Assembly (NCBI GenBank): GCA_905331475.1 | Contig: CAJNYU010001742.1 | Coordinates: forward strand, 62,001-126,000 | DNA length: 64,000 bases | Direction of reading: 5' to 3' | From: Rotaria socialis | Taxonomy: Eukaryota > Rotifera > Eurotatoria > Philodinida > Philodinidae | Shown: one piece after another, positions 47,444-58,198 of the stretch | Layout: the number at the start of each line of letters is the position of its first letter | Position numbering within the stretch: position 1 is the stretch's first letter | Translations under genes and position numbers: made by a program | Notes under the pieces: generated by a model | What the model was told of the DNA's origin: nothing | The model's input: the letters and a program-made list of their open reading frames with translations, nothing else | The model's database searches: none

Positions 47444-50073
47444 ATGGTTGACATAGCTCGTGTTTTTTCGCCTGTGGTCGTCTTTCCTAGTAGCGAAGTA
47501 CGGCCACAATCATCGGATCGTATTCGTAGCGCATCAAGTAAACGAGTCTCTAGTGCTAGTACGCATCGTACATCCTGCATATCATCAGCGGTATCAACTG
47601 TTGAAAGCGATGGTTTACATCATGGACGATACACTAAAAATGAAACCAATGATGAAAAAGATTTCGAAGCAGAACTTCGAGACGAACTCACAACCCGTAA
47701 ATAGATTCTTTCGTTGTTGTTTCGGCTTCATGAAAAGATGATGGTCGTTCTTTTTTTATTATAGCATTAACTGGCGTTAATTTACTTGAACTAATTAATG
47801 ACAAAATCTCTAAACTCGATCAATCATTGAGATCAGTTGAAGCACCATCGGATACGCATAAAAATCAAGCATTGATTACTTCTGAAAAACTTCGAACTAA
47901 TGCAATTCAAAACGGTTCGACTTTACTTTCTTTCTATTTACAAAAATGCTCATGTTGATATTTTCTATTTATTCAAGGACAAGCACGACAACAAGTACAA
48001 CAATTTGCTGGTCTTCTTGCTTTTAAATCGACTTTTCAAGATCAGATTACAGTAACAGTGAAACCAAAAGTAAACATATAATTTTCAATCAAAATATATA
48101 TCATCCATCACTGCTAATCTATAGACTAATGCTAATCCTGTAATAGACCAAGATCAATCAACATTATTAGAAATTTTTCAATATCCAGGTTTTGATGAGC
48201 AACAAATGACTCCATTACCATTCAACATTTCTCTCGATGCACAAGTCATGAGACATGTACTTCCAAAACGATATACACTCTCAAAACAAGTAATCAATAG
48301 ATTTATGCTGATATAGTATGTCATTTATTTTAAATCTCTAGGCACCCTACATTAAAGCTTTACTTGATCTTTACTATTGTGATCCAACTAGAGCATTAGT
48401 TTTGGTAAGTTTTTTCAACAAATAAATGTAAGTGATCAGTAAAGAAAATATTGTGAAGACTTACAACTTGTAGTTTTTATATTTGAATGAATAATGTCTA
48501 ATGTTATTAATCTAACGAAATGAATGCATTTTTATTTCAATCACTAATAAATAGGGACAAATGAAATTAACGATGATTGAGTTTTTATTAAATTCTATCT
48601 ACCAATATTTTATTATGTAGATATTACTATGTTTTTAGGACATCTTTTGGTGGGCATTTCTTGAAAATTATCAAAATCAACCTAAAATTCAAAAGCAATT
48701 ACTTGAACGAGCTTCAATTAATTACGTTGCCCTTCTTATGATGGAAATTGACTTACGCTATCGTGATAAATGTTTTCAGGTTCTAATTATTACTTGATTC
48801 TTCCTTGAGCTCTTTTTTTCTTTGATTTTTGTTCTATTAGGTTTATCCTTCACTTTTAGCTGAAACTGTTTTTGCGTGCTATAAAGTATGTTTTCCGGCG
48901 TCACTTAAACAAATGCCTGTTGATGCCGAAGCAGCTGGAAAAACTAACGAAGAAAATAAAAATAAACCATTAGAACTTGGAAGTTTAACAGAAACTCCTG
49001 GTCAACACATGAAAGAATTAGTTAATTTAGATGGATTTAAAAATTCAATTGCGAATATTTGCCAATTATGGCTAGGCGGTATTCCAGCACCGCCACGTCG
49101 CTACGAACAATGGCGATCGAAAATTGTTCAACAAGAAAAAATATCATTTAAGGAAGTAACGCCAGCAAATTCAACAATCGTATCATCAGTATCACAACCA
49201 GTCACAACACAAACTCCAAAAGCGTTTCCATCAACTTCACGTACTACATTGCTAAATGGTACAAAAACTATGGGAACTGAAAGTGTTATTTCAAATACTA
49301 ATCATGCATTATTCAAGCTGAATAAACGTAAAGAACCCCATGAACTTTTAGAAGAAATGTACAAGCATACATATGATCCACTACCGGAGTAAGAATAATA
49401 TACATACATATGTACATATTTGTGTGGAAATTAAAATATATTAATTATTTTATTAAAACATTTAAACAAAAAGAAATCATATTTAGATAATCGACAGCAG
49501 AAATTCAGGTTTGATAAAAAAAAATTCATTTCTGTTGCTCTATATTATTGTTAAACAATTCTTTGCATGTTCGCATCAGTTGCATGCTCTATAAGCTTTC
49601 TTTAAATAATCTTTTGTTAGATTTCAATTTTAAGATCTCTTGTTATTTTGTGTCTGTTTAATAGTCGACGTGTTCTCTTCGAAGATTATCAGTTTGATAT
49701 AAACGGTAATTCACCATTAGCGGAAAAATTCCTACGTTCAAGTCATATGTTAAAAAGCTCGGGTACACAACTTCTTATACCACATCCACAAATAATTCAA
49801 GTACCATCAGTAAGTGCTGAAACCTACGATGAGGAAATAAAACGAGCTGCAAAATTTTGTCGCATTGTCCGAGCTCAAAGACATAAGTCAGTTATATTTG
49901 TAATAATTATTTATTGAATTTAAAAAAATCATACATTTTTTAACAGAGAACGAGCTCAACAAATAGCAGCAAGACAACGTGCATGTACATCAAAAACACG
50001 AATTGAATTGGATAGACAAAAGAAGAAAAAAAGTTCCATTTATAGGCGACCGATAATGGTAGGCAATATTTAA
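47444..50073 (+). CDS. FAM227 (FWWh-domain) protein
   Basis: Nine exons (47444-47696, 47765-47914, 47978-48069, 48125-48289, 48342-48404, 48639-48779, 48841-49388, 49665-49886, 49947-50073) give about 586 residues in frame. The signature lies at the start of exon 6, DIFWWAFLENYQ, followed by an alpha-helical region (LLERASINYVALLMMEIDL, then YPSLLAETVFACYKVCFP). This is the FWWh domain that defines FAM227A/B. The family has no known enzymatic activity; mammalian members are expressed mainly in testis and ciliated tissues, which fits the divergent pairing with CFAP54. The N-terminus is Ser-rich, the middle holds a polar linker, and the C-terminus is basic. The MVDIAR start is preferred because the codons upstream look like leader. 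An alternative last exon (50156-50233, joined from ATG|GT at 50058) would add about 25 residues in place of the last four. Confidence 0.83.
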
Positions 50074-50929
50074 CTTATTCTCTTGTTGACATAAGACTAT
50101 TTGAATGTAATAAGTGTCAATTTCCGCTTTTTTTTTAATGCTTCAAACTTATTAGTGTTTGGCTTCACAGAGACAAACGATCGAAGCTTTTAAAGTTTTT
50201 AATTTCAAAAATGATTCTTTACGTAAATTCTAATTCTTGAATGCACTTGTAAAAATATTAATAGAAGCTCGAACAAATGTTTTTTCGGTGAAACCCAAAA
50301 GATCTTAATTTGAAAAAATTCTTTCAAGAAAAAATAAACTTCACGTTGTTCTGCTATTGACTTCTGTTTTATATTTGAAGAGATTCGAAAAATCATATGA
50401 TTCCAATTAAATTGTTTTATGTCGTTTAGAATACTCGCGCCGATGAACTAATATCAATATCTCAACTATCCTTCAAATCTCATGTATGAATTCGTCAACT
50501 TAATTGAACTTGATTTCATCTAATCATACCCATCTTTTTTCTAATCTTTTCTTTTATCAATTTTTTATGTTTCACCTTCGTACAACTTTCATTGAATAAT
50601 AATATCATCAATAATCAAATCAACCCAGTGGAATAGTCACGCTATTTCATTTTCATCTTGTCATTTTAAAAATATTAAATTACATTGACACTGTTCTAAT
50701 CATGTACAACTTTGAACTTCGTAGAAAATATCTTAATGATCATATAGTATCATTCGAATTATATAGACAACATGCAATGTAAACATAATCATCTTAAGAT
50801 TAATAGTTCAACTTCACAAAGAATTTTCATACTAAATATTCTTTGTCGTGCGAAATTTTACATTTATGCATATAAAAAATTGAAAGCAACCCTTATAGCT
50901 TTTTTTCTCTATAATTATTAAGTTTACAT
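50074..50929. other. Intergenic between convergent genes
   Basis: The 3' ends of the plus-strand FAM227 gene and the minus-strand vWA gene face each other here. Apart from a possible alternative final FAM227 exon at 50156-50233, no coding or repeat feature is supported. Confidence 0.45.
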
Positions 50930-51808
50930 TTACGATATTGTACAATTTTTATTTTGTGTTGAAGAATTTGATTGTGCTCCTCGCCGTTGATGTTTCATGG
51001 AAGACATCCTGTCGACTTTCTTTTCATCTAAATAATCAAACCAAGAATCAACTGAACCCAATAATAGTTTAACAACATAATCACCATAACTAAATGAAAA
51101 TCTTTTTCCTTGTACAGCTAATATTTCTGCTCGTTCACTTTGATAATCATCGAGCACATCAACGTAAGGAATTTTTTTATCAAAATGATTTAAATAGGCG
51201 ACTGATTCAAGATCGTCGGTACATGCAATAAATGTAACAAAGATTCGATCAATGGATGGATATCTTTCATAACGTAAGACTTTTTCTAAACCATCAAGAT
51301 CATTTTTTCCGTTTTCATCTGTCGGTACACCATCCGTTGCAATTAATATTAATAATTTACGATCATTTGCATGTGAACGTTTTAAATTTAGAACATAACT
51401 AAGTAAACGTGTGATTGGTGTTGGACCATCGGGTAATTGAGAAAAAGTTTCATCAAGTTGCGCTGAATCGAAAACATGTAACAAAGGTCGTCGATTAAGA
51501 AAAAAAATGTCGATACCATCAGGATCTAACGCTGAAGCTAAATCGACAACAATAGACACAACATGTTTAAGTTCATCCCAACGTGTTGGTAATTGACCGA
51601 ATGCGGATAAATCTTGTCGATTTTTATCGATAGTCGGTGTACGCATTGATGTACTGTCATCAATTATCATAACAATTTCAAAACCTTCGAGTGCTCGAAG
51701 ACGAAATGCATAGTCAGCATTAATATTGTATTTATGAATAAGATGTTCAAATTTTCTTAAGCGAATTTCATTTGGATCGATTGAATAATTCATTGATTCG
51801 ATTGTCAA
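50930..51808 (-). CDS. Intracellular von Willebrand factor A domain protein
   Basis: A single exon of 292 residues. The vWA fold begins at about residue 42 (EGFEIVMIIDDSTSM), where Asp50, Ser52 and Ser54 form the D-x-S-x-S part of the metal-ion-dependent adhesion site. The conserved TDG motif follows in LILIATDGVPTDE (about residue 160). There is no signal peptide or membrane helix, so the protein is probably cytosolic or nuclear, unlike integrin-type vWA proteins. A C-terminal tail after about residue 240 (LLLGSVDSWFDYLDE) is helical and polar. vWA proteins mediate metal-dependent protein binding; the partner is unknown. The frame has no introns. Confidence 0.84.
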   Translation of the reverse strand: MTIESMNYSIDPNEIRLRKFEHLIHKYNINADYAFRLRALEGFEIVMIIDDSTSMRTPTIDKNRQDLSAFGQLPTRWDELKHVVSIVVDLASALDPDGIDIFFLNRRPLLHVFDSAQLDETFSQLPDGPTPITRLLSYVLNLKRSHANDRKLLILIATDGVPTDENGKNDLDGLEKVLRYERYPSIDRIFVTFIACTDDLESVAYLNHFDKKIPYVDVLDDYQSERAEILAVQGKRFSFSYGDYVVKLLLGSVDSWFDYLDEKKVDRMSSMKHQRRGAQSNSSTQNKNCTIS

Positions 51809-53836
51809 TTTGTCAAGCGTTTATTTCTTATCGTATGTTAATTGCTACTACGATGTATATCCATGTAGATATTCGTATAGAACAAGAAAGAAAAATAGCA
51901 GAAAAAAATGTATTTAGCTTAACGAAATAAAGCTTAAGACTGTGTGACATTATTTATCATGGCGATGTTAGTCGAATTCAAAAGGATTATTTCGATAAAA
52001 TCAAGGAACATAGCCTAACATGTGACTGGATTCAATAGAATATGAAAGTCGCTTGTTTTTGTACTTTTACCTTCGATGGTCATACACTAAAAAGAAGATC
52101 GATAAAAAACTGACGCATTTGAAGTATTACAAAAATTCAATTAGTTGGCTTGTGATTAAGAATATATATATATATATATATATGTTGCTTTTTTAAGCTT
52201 TGACTCATATATGATAAGTGCATAAATTCCTATTGATTATAATGTAATTCAAATGCGCAGAAAATCATTAGATAAATATGAGTCGACATAAACTGGGGTT
52301 TCTATTACCCTTTAATATTCACGAATGTCAAATGAACTAATGAAATTTTAATAGTAACACTAGAATAGAATCACTAGAAATGTTTAAGTCTTATAAAATT
52401 CGCATGAAAATATCGATTGATAAAAATCTCCCACTGAATATTATCGCCTCATAAATAAATGATTAATTACGAATAAAGTTTGTAATGAAAAATTTTTAAT
52501 ATTTTTTAATAGCGATCATACGTGAACTAAGTGTTGATTACTTTTTCAAAATTGAATTAATCGATAACAGTATTTAAATAATTGAAAACCAATGAAAATC
52601 AGAGATATTATAAGAGATTGAAAATGATCTGATTGTTTACCCTCTCCATATCTACTTTTCACCGGTAGGACGAATAGAAATTTTCTCTTAAATATCTTTC
52701 TATAAATACAAAATATATAAGTGATTCTTTGAAAAATAATTAGAATACCAGAGAATAGTTTCTTTTCAGGGGCATTTTTTCTGGAACTCATTGAAGGCTT
52801 CCCGTAAGGTTTTTTCTCCAGTCCTATATTTACTGGAAATCACAATTACTTCATAGATTTCTTTCAAATTCACTCGCGGTTCTACCACTTAAGGGTGGCA
52901 ATCATAAATCTATCGATGTTCATTTCCTTTTTTGATTCCTTTAAATGCTCTCTTTCATAATTCAGATAGTATTTCATGTTTTTTTTTGTTCAGATACTTC
53001 TAACATATTGACGTTTTCATACCTTCGTCTCCAAGTAATTGTTCACGAATATATCTATCTCCGAATTCTTGCTAACATGAGTATCTTTATAGAATACTTT
53101 TCTTTTTGCTTGTATCGTCTTCAAAGTGTCCTGGTGTAATACGTTAGACTATCAACTATATTTCATCACGTGAAGTATTCACAACTTTCTAAAAATCCTA
53201 CTTAACAGATTTCTTTTGATTTAAATTCCAACAGAAATGTAAAATTGTAAAAGAATTCATGATATTTGATATCAAACGAGCAGCACTAGGATTTGAAATA
53301 ATTTATCCAATTAGATAATTGAATTGAATTTTTTCTATAGTAGTTTATTTGTTGCATGATTTTAATGCCTCCTCTTTATTAGCTGCATTAAATTGATTCC
53401 AAAATATTTACCAAATTCGATTGTTGATCAAATTTAGAACATATAAAAAATACAACTATTGCAGAAAATTCTAATTTTCAATCTTTTTACTATTCATATT
53501 TATTGATTTTTATTGTAAAATTACATTTGAAATGAAATGGATGTGAAGATGAAAGGATGATTTAAATACTTGCACTTTCATTTAAGAAGAATAATATTTT
53601 GTTTAGCAGGAGAAATTATCTGTGTTATTAAATAAAAATAACGAAAATCACCAGTCTCATTGTTCTATGTACACCTTTCCAGTGGTCAGATAATTCATCA
53701 TATATTTTGTACGCTTCTTTTATTTTCTCTTAGCCGCATCTCTGAAATTTTGAATAAATTCTAGATTATGAACTGAAAAGAAATGAAAATGTGAAAGTTG
53801 ATGGATAAATATTGAACGACAAATATAGTATTGTTT
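51809..53836. other. 2 kb intergenic with a TA microsatellite
   Basis: AT-rich DNA with no supportable exon. A pure (AT)n run of about 20 bp lies at 52162-52183. Open frames such as 52546-52791 (minus) and 52945-53139 (plus) lack any domain and have no credible splice partners. Confidence 0.45.
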
Positions 53837-54353
53837 CTACTGCATATCAATTAATTGTTGATTGATTTGAGCTAATTTCGGGCTGTCAATGTACGATTCA
53901 CAAGCATAACAATAAAATGAATTATCGGACAAACTCAAACATATACCATGTCCAGTACTCTCGTGATGTGCTAACATATGTTTTTGTTGATAACGAGAAC
54001 AACCAATCTACGAAAAGCAATTTCTTTTAATGGTTTCTTTCCTTTCAATTTATTTATCATAGCTCACTTGTTGACAATTTTCTTCTAAACAAACCCAATT
54101 CTCTTTCGTCTCACCACAATCGGTACATGGTGGTTGCCGACCATTGACACGACGAGCTGATTGAGGTAGTGTATACATACGATCAGCTAAATGATGACAA
54201 TCTGTTTTTGGTACAATAGCAAATGGCTAAAGATATTGTCAGCAAACAAAATTTATTAAACAAAATAATTATCTTTTTCCTTTCACTCACACCAATCAAT
54301 TGTTCATCGAAATTATCAGTGGATGTTGTTGTTGTTGTATGTTTGGTTGACAT
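53837..54353 (-). CDS. Stand-alone UBP-type zinc finger (ubiquitin-binding) protein
   Basis: Three exons (54353-54291, 54226-54068, 54007-53837) give 130 residues. Apart from a short Thr-rich N-terminus, the whole protein is one zf-UBP domain: KTDCHHLAD, then PPCTDCGETKENWVCLE, CSRYQQKHMLAHHESTGH and LSLSDNSFYCYACESYID. This order and the Cys/His spacing match the ubiquitin C-terminus-binding BUZ domain of HDAC6 and USP proteins. The GSGRY-like position reads GCSRY and the HxxxSGH-like element reads HESTGH. No protease, deacetylase or RING domain accompanies it, so it may act as a free ubiquitin-tail binder or adaptor (inference). Family proteins carry this domain inside much larger enzymes. 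The start is the ATG that opens exon 1; the three exons join at codon boundaries. Confidence 0.85.
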
Positions 54354-54813
54354 CTTTTATTTTTATTACTTCGATAATAGATTTAAATGATCTACAAAAA
54401 TATTTGAAACTTTCGTTTTATAAATTGATGTTGCTGCAGCATGGTGAAAAACGGAAGACGAAAAAAAGAACAAGTCAAACATAGTTAAGTCATAGACTCT
54501 ATTTCATTTTATTTGAATAGCCAAATACAGAAAAGAAAGAATCATGTATGTTCTTTTTCAACAACAAAAATGTGATTCATACCCAAAGAAAAATAAACAA
54601 TTATGCTCTTACAATCGAACATATTACGTTGATGCATCATACTTGACTTATGTCTAGGTCATACGAATAAATCTTCGTTGTTTTTTTGTATCGGGAAATA
54701 ACACAGATGAGCAAATAAGAAAGCAATAATACCTATACCGTTCAGTTGATGATTAAACACGTTTATTTACAACTATGCATAACATAATCTAATTCATCGA
54801 GTCACCTTAAATA
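54354..54813. other. Short intergenic interval
   Basis: About 460 bp between the UBP zinc finger start and the hnRNP-like stop. It should hold the promoter of the former and the 3' end of the latter. A minus-strand AATAAA is possible near 54750-54770. Nothing else is seen. Confidence 0.4.
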
Positions 54814-57034
54814 TCAATAAAAAACGTTTGAATGAAAGAAAAAAGGTTTTCCTATTGAAAATATACTTCTTGATCGACTATAGCGATTATGTTTTGATTT
54901 TGGTGGCGAACAGGATGAACGTCGAGATATACTATCGGGTTTCTTTCGTCGATTACTTAATGATGAATAACGAGGCGAATCGAAATAAATTTCAACATAA
55001 CGACTACCTAGAATGATAATAAAATATTTTACTTTTTTCTTTCAAATAAATCATCTCTTACCCATATATTTTCGATCATATTGAAGCGCTTCATTAACTT
55101 CATCGAGCGTATTATAATAAAGATAGGCATTTCCATTTGGTCGTTTCATACGGCGATCTTGTAAAATTTCGATACGTGATGGTTGACAAGTTTCGGGAAA
55201 GAACTAGAAATAAGTTTTTTGTCTTTTTATTAACTGAAAACTTTGCCTAGACTCTACCTTTCGAATATCATCTTCAACAATAGTATAAGGCATACCCCGA
55301 ATTTTAACAAGATGCTCTACATTTCTTGATGATGAACGACGTGCTACACTTCTACTACGACTGCGATGACGAGAACTATTCAGGGATCCTATATCAAAAG
55401 AGAAGCATTGAAAGTTATTTTGTACGAATTTATTCATCAAGGAATTTCAGTCTTTGAGAATTTTCAAACTTACGTTGATTTCCACTTTTTGATGAAACTA
55501 TTGAAAAGAAAACGGACATTTTATTCTTATTTTATATAAAATCTCGTATTTTTTCTCTTACCATGTGATCGAACAGGAGAAGGAACTACTGGTGAATGAT
55601 GACGTTTTATTTCTCGTTGACGATAATCTATCATTGATTGGATTTAAGAATAAATATCTTATTAAAACAGACTGACTTTCCAAACAAACAGTTACCTTGA
55701 CTTCTCGATCGTGATCTTTGTCGACTTCGACTCCGACTTCGACCGTTTCGCTTAGTATTATTATTGTTATTATTAATAATTTTTTTATTTTCCTCCTCTT
55801 CATCGTCACCGACAAATTGTCGAGCGTTTGATCGAGCATCACTCATAATTCTTCGTTTTGCTTCATCATAGGTTGATGGAAATAATTCAATATACCTATA
55901 TGAAAATAAAACAAATGCAATGATTTATGCGTATTTGAAACATAAAATGTATTAATACACATAACATTTCTATACATTAAAAAAAAAGAGAAGCTAAAAA
56001 CACATATGAACGAACACATATTGCACATACTGTAATAACTATATATATATATATACATATACATATACATATACATATTGTATTATGTCTACCTGTCATG
56101 AAACTGGTAACACCATTGATAAGTACACCTCACCTCTCACCTAGCCCTCCCTGTGTTTCTTTCATTTCATTTTATACTGCATTAATTAAACCTGCTGCTA
56201 CTAATATTTTTGCATTATTATCAAAAGACCATGTCCAACCAAACCTGTGTTGAATATATTTATGATTATGCATATCCATTGCTTTGTAAGCATTATCCAT
56301 AGTAACAAAGGCCACAAAACCATCACCCAACGCTTTGTCTGCCATATCTCGTGTTATATAAATACCATTTTTTGCTATTTCAGTATCTAAATATATTTTG
56401 AATAATAATAGAAAAAAAAGCATTGAAATCACATCAAATTTTCATTTGTTTACAAACATACTTTCGAAAAAATTTTGCACATCAGCCATCGTACAACCAA
56501 ATGGAAGGCCACTCACTCGAATAACAGGTTCACGCCATGAAACCAAACCTTTGTGTTTAACATGAAAGTTGAATTCATAAATAGTCGCTCGAAAAACTAA
56601 GAATAATGCACAAGATGAAATTATTATTTGATACAGAAAAAATAAAAGCATTTGCTGATGCGAAACTTGTTTTATATCTATATCGTACCTTCAATATATT
56701 TTCTATCTAAATATTGGCCTGTTTTCTTTAATGCATCTTTAACATCTATCTCTGATTCCAAATCAACGAAACAATCACTTGGCGAAGTACCATTGTTATC
56801 AAATAAATGAAGTGTATCAATACGGCACGCTAGGAAACAAAATATATATACATAATAGTTTCAATCAAATAAAACAAATTGACTTCTACTCAAGTGAAAC
56901 TTACGATACAGAAATTTTTTAATATCGTCTCTATTCGATGAATGCGACAAACCATGAAGCTTCACTAAAAAATCATGACGACTTGGTGATCTACTCTTAC
57001 TTCGATCAACCGATTCATCTCGTTCTTGACTCAT
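54814..57034 (-). CDS. hnRNP H/F-like protein with three quasi-RRMs and RS repeats
   Basis: Ten exons (57034-56905, 56829-56689, 56596-56462, 56386-56245, 55895-55696, 55627-55562, 55497-55474, 55388-55258, 55203-55062, 55007-54814) give about 434 residues with matching phases. qRRM1 (VKLHGLSHSSNRDDIKKF), qRRM2 (RVSGLPFGCTMADVQNFF...HRYIELF) and qRRM3 (KIRGMPYTIVEDDIRKFF...SRYVEIYF) follow the hnRNP H/F and GRSF1 pattern, in which the usual RNP aromatic residues are absent. Such domains bind G-rich RNA and regulate splicing in the nucleus (family knowledge). Between qRRM2 and qRRM3 is an acidic, poly-Asn and RS-dipeptide linker (GRSRSRSRQRSRSRSQ), and more RS dipeptides lie before qRRM3 and near the C-terminus. 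This mixes hnRNP and SR-protein features. One exon is only 24 bp. Confidence 0.87.
56040..56078. repeat. TA and CATATA simple repeat in an intron
   Basis: A (TA)n run passes into about five CATATA units inside the 349-bp intron between exons 4 and 5 of the hnRNP-like gene. It explains why that intron is several times longer than its neighbours. Confidence 0.8.
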
Positions 57035-58198
57035 TATATTCGATCTAATTGAATGAAACACACAAAAACCAATACCAAACAAATAAAAAAATCTTAAGAA
57101 TACAAAACAAAAAACAAATAATAATTAATAACCTTGTACAATAATGTTTCTGGTATAAATTTATAATCCATGTATGTATACAGAAAATAGAGATTGCATT
57201 TAATACTAGAGAGGAATTTTCAACGATAAGGCAAAGTAATCGAATGTTAAGTCAATCATGTAACAAGGATGTGGTCATTTTGTAGCTAACCTCTCTTAAT
57301 AGCAACGATAATCAATCCAATCGTAACATAGCGCCACTGTTTCTCAACCATAGCGACTCGACGATATATATATATATATATATGATGATTTCGTATGTGA
57401 TAACTAAACATGAAGGGAAGAAGATAATGACAAGAATAATCTACGTTTTGCTATTAATTAGCAAAAATTTCAGTGATTAAATTTCACTTTTGAGAATTTT
57501 CATAACTTTAAAGACTTTGAATAACGAAAAATATTATTATCATTAAATAGCATATTGCTTTTCGATGTGGAGTGTGGAACCAACACGCGCACTCTTCTCA
57601 AAGAGACATGTTCCATCGTAGTTTCGTATAGTTAGTAAATGAAAAATATAGTAAGCAATCATTTTGACAAAAAAAGAATTGATTTATCAAAAGAAAAACG
57701 CGCATCACATCATCATCGGATCAATATTGAATTTCATACAGTAAGTTCAGAATATATGATGTATTTTGATTTTAGTGACTTGGACAATTGTTTTATTGAA
57801 CGCTTATCATAATTGTTGAAATCATTCCTTGTTATCAAAAGAGATTTATATCACGCGAACTTATCATTGTGGCTATTAAAAATGATTAAATGTGAATATG
57901 TTTTTTGTTTTGCTTTTTACTTTAAAACTCGACGAACATGATTTGATAAAAAGAAATAATTACAAAATAACTCGAATAACAAACAAGCAAGTTGCACACA
58001 CGCATTACAAATGAGATTTCCTCAGTTTTTTCTGACAAATGTTTCTCTATATGAACTCATAGGAGTACTGCACCGAGATCGAATGGAGATAGAGAGACAC
58101 ACAGATGAGCATTTCATTGAAAAAGAAACCGGTTAAAAAAAAGGTTTTGTTATGGAATGTTTATGGAAGATATTCATTTTTGTTTTGTACATAAACAA
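57035..58198. other. Intergenic with TA microsatellite
   Basis: About 1.2 kb between the hnRNP-like start and the nuclear receptor stop. A (TA)n run lies at 57364-57383. No exon is supported; the part near 57040-57300 should carry the hnRNP-like promoter. Confidence 0.45.
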
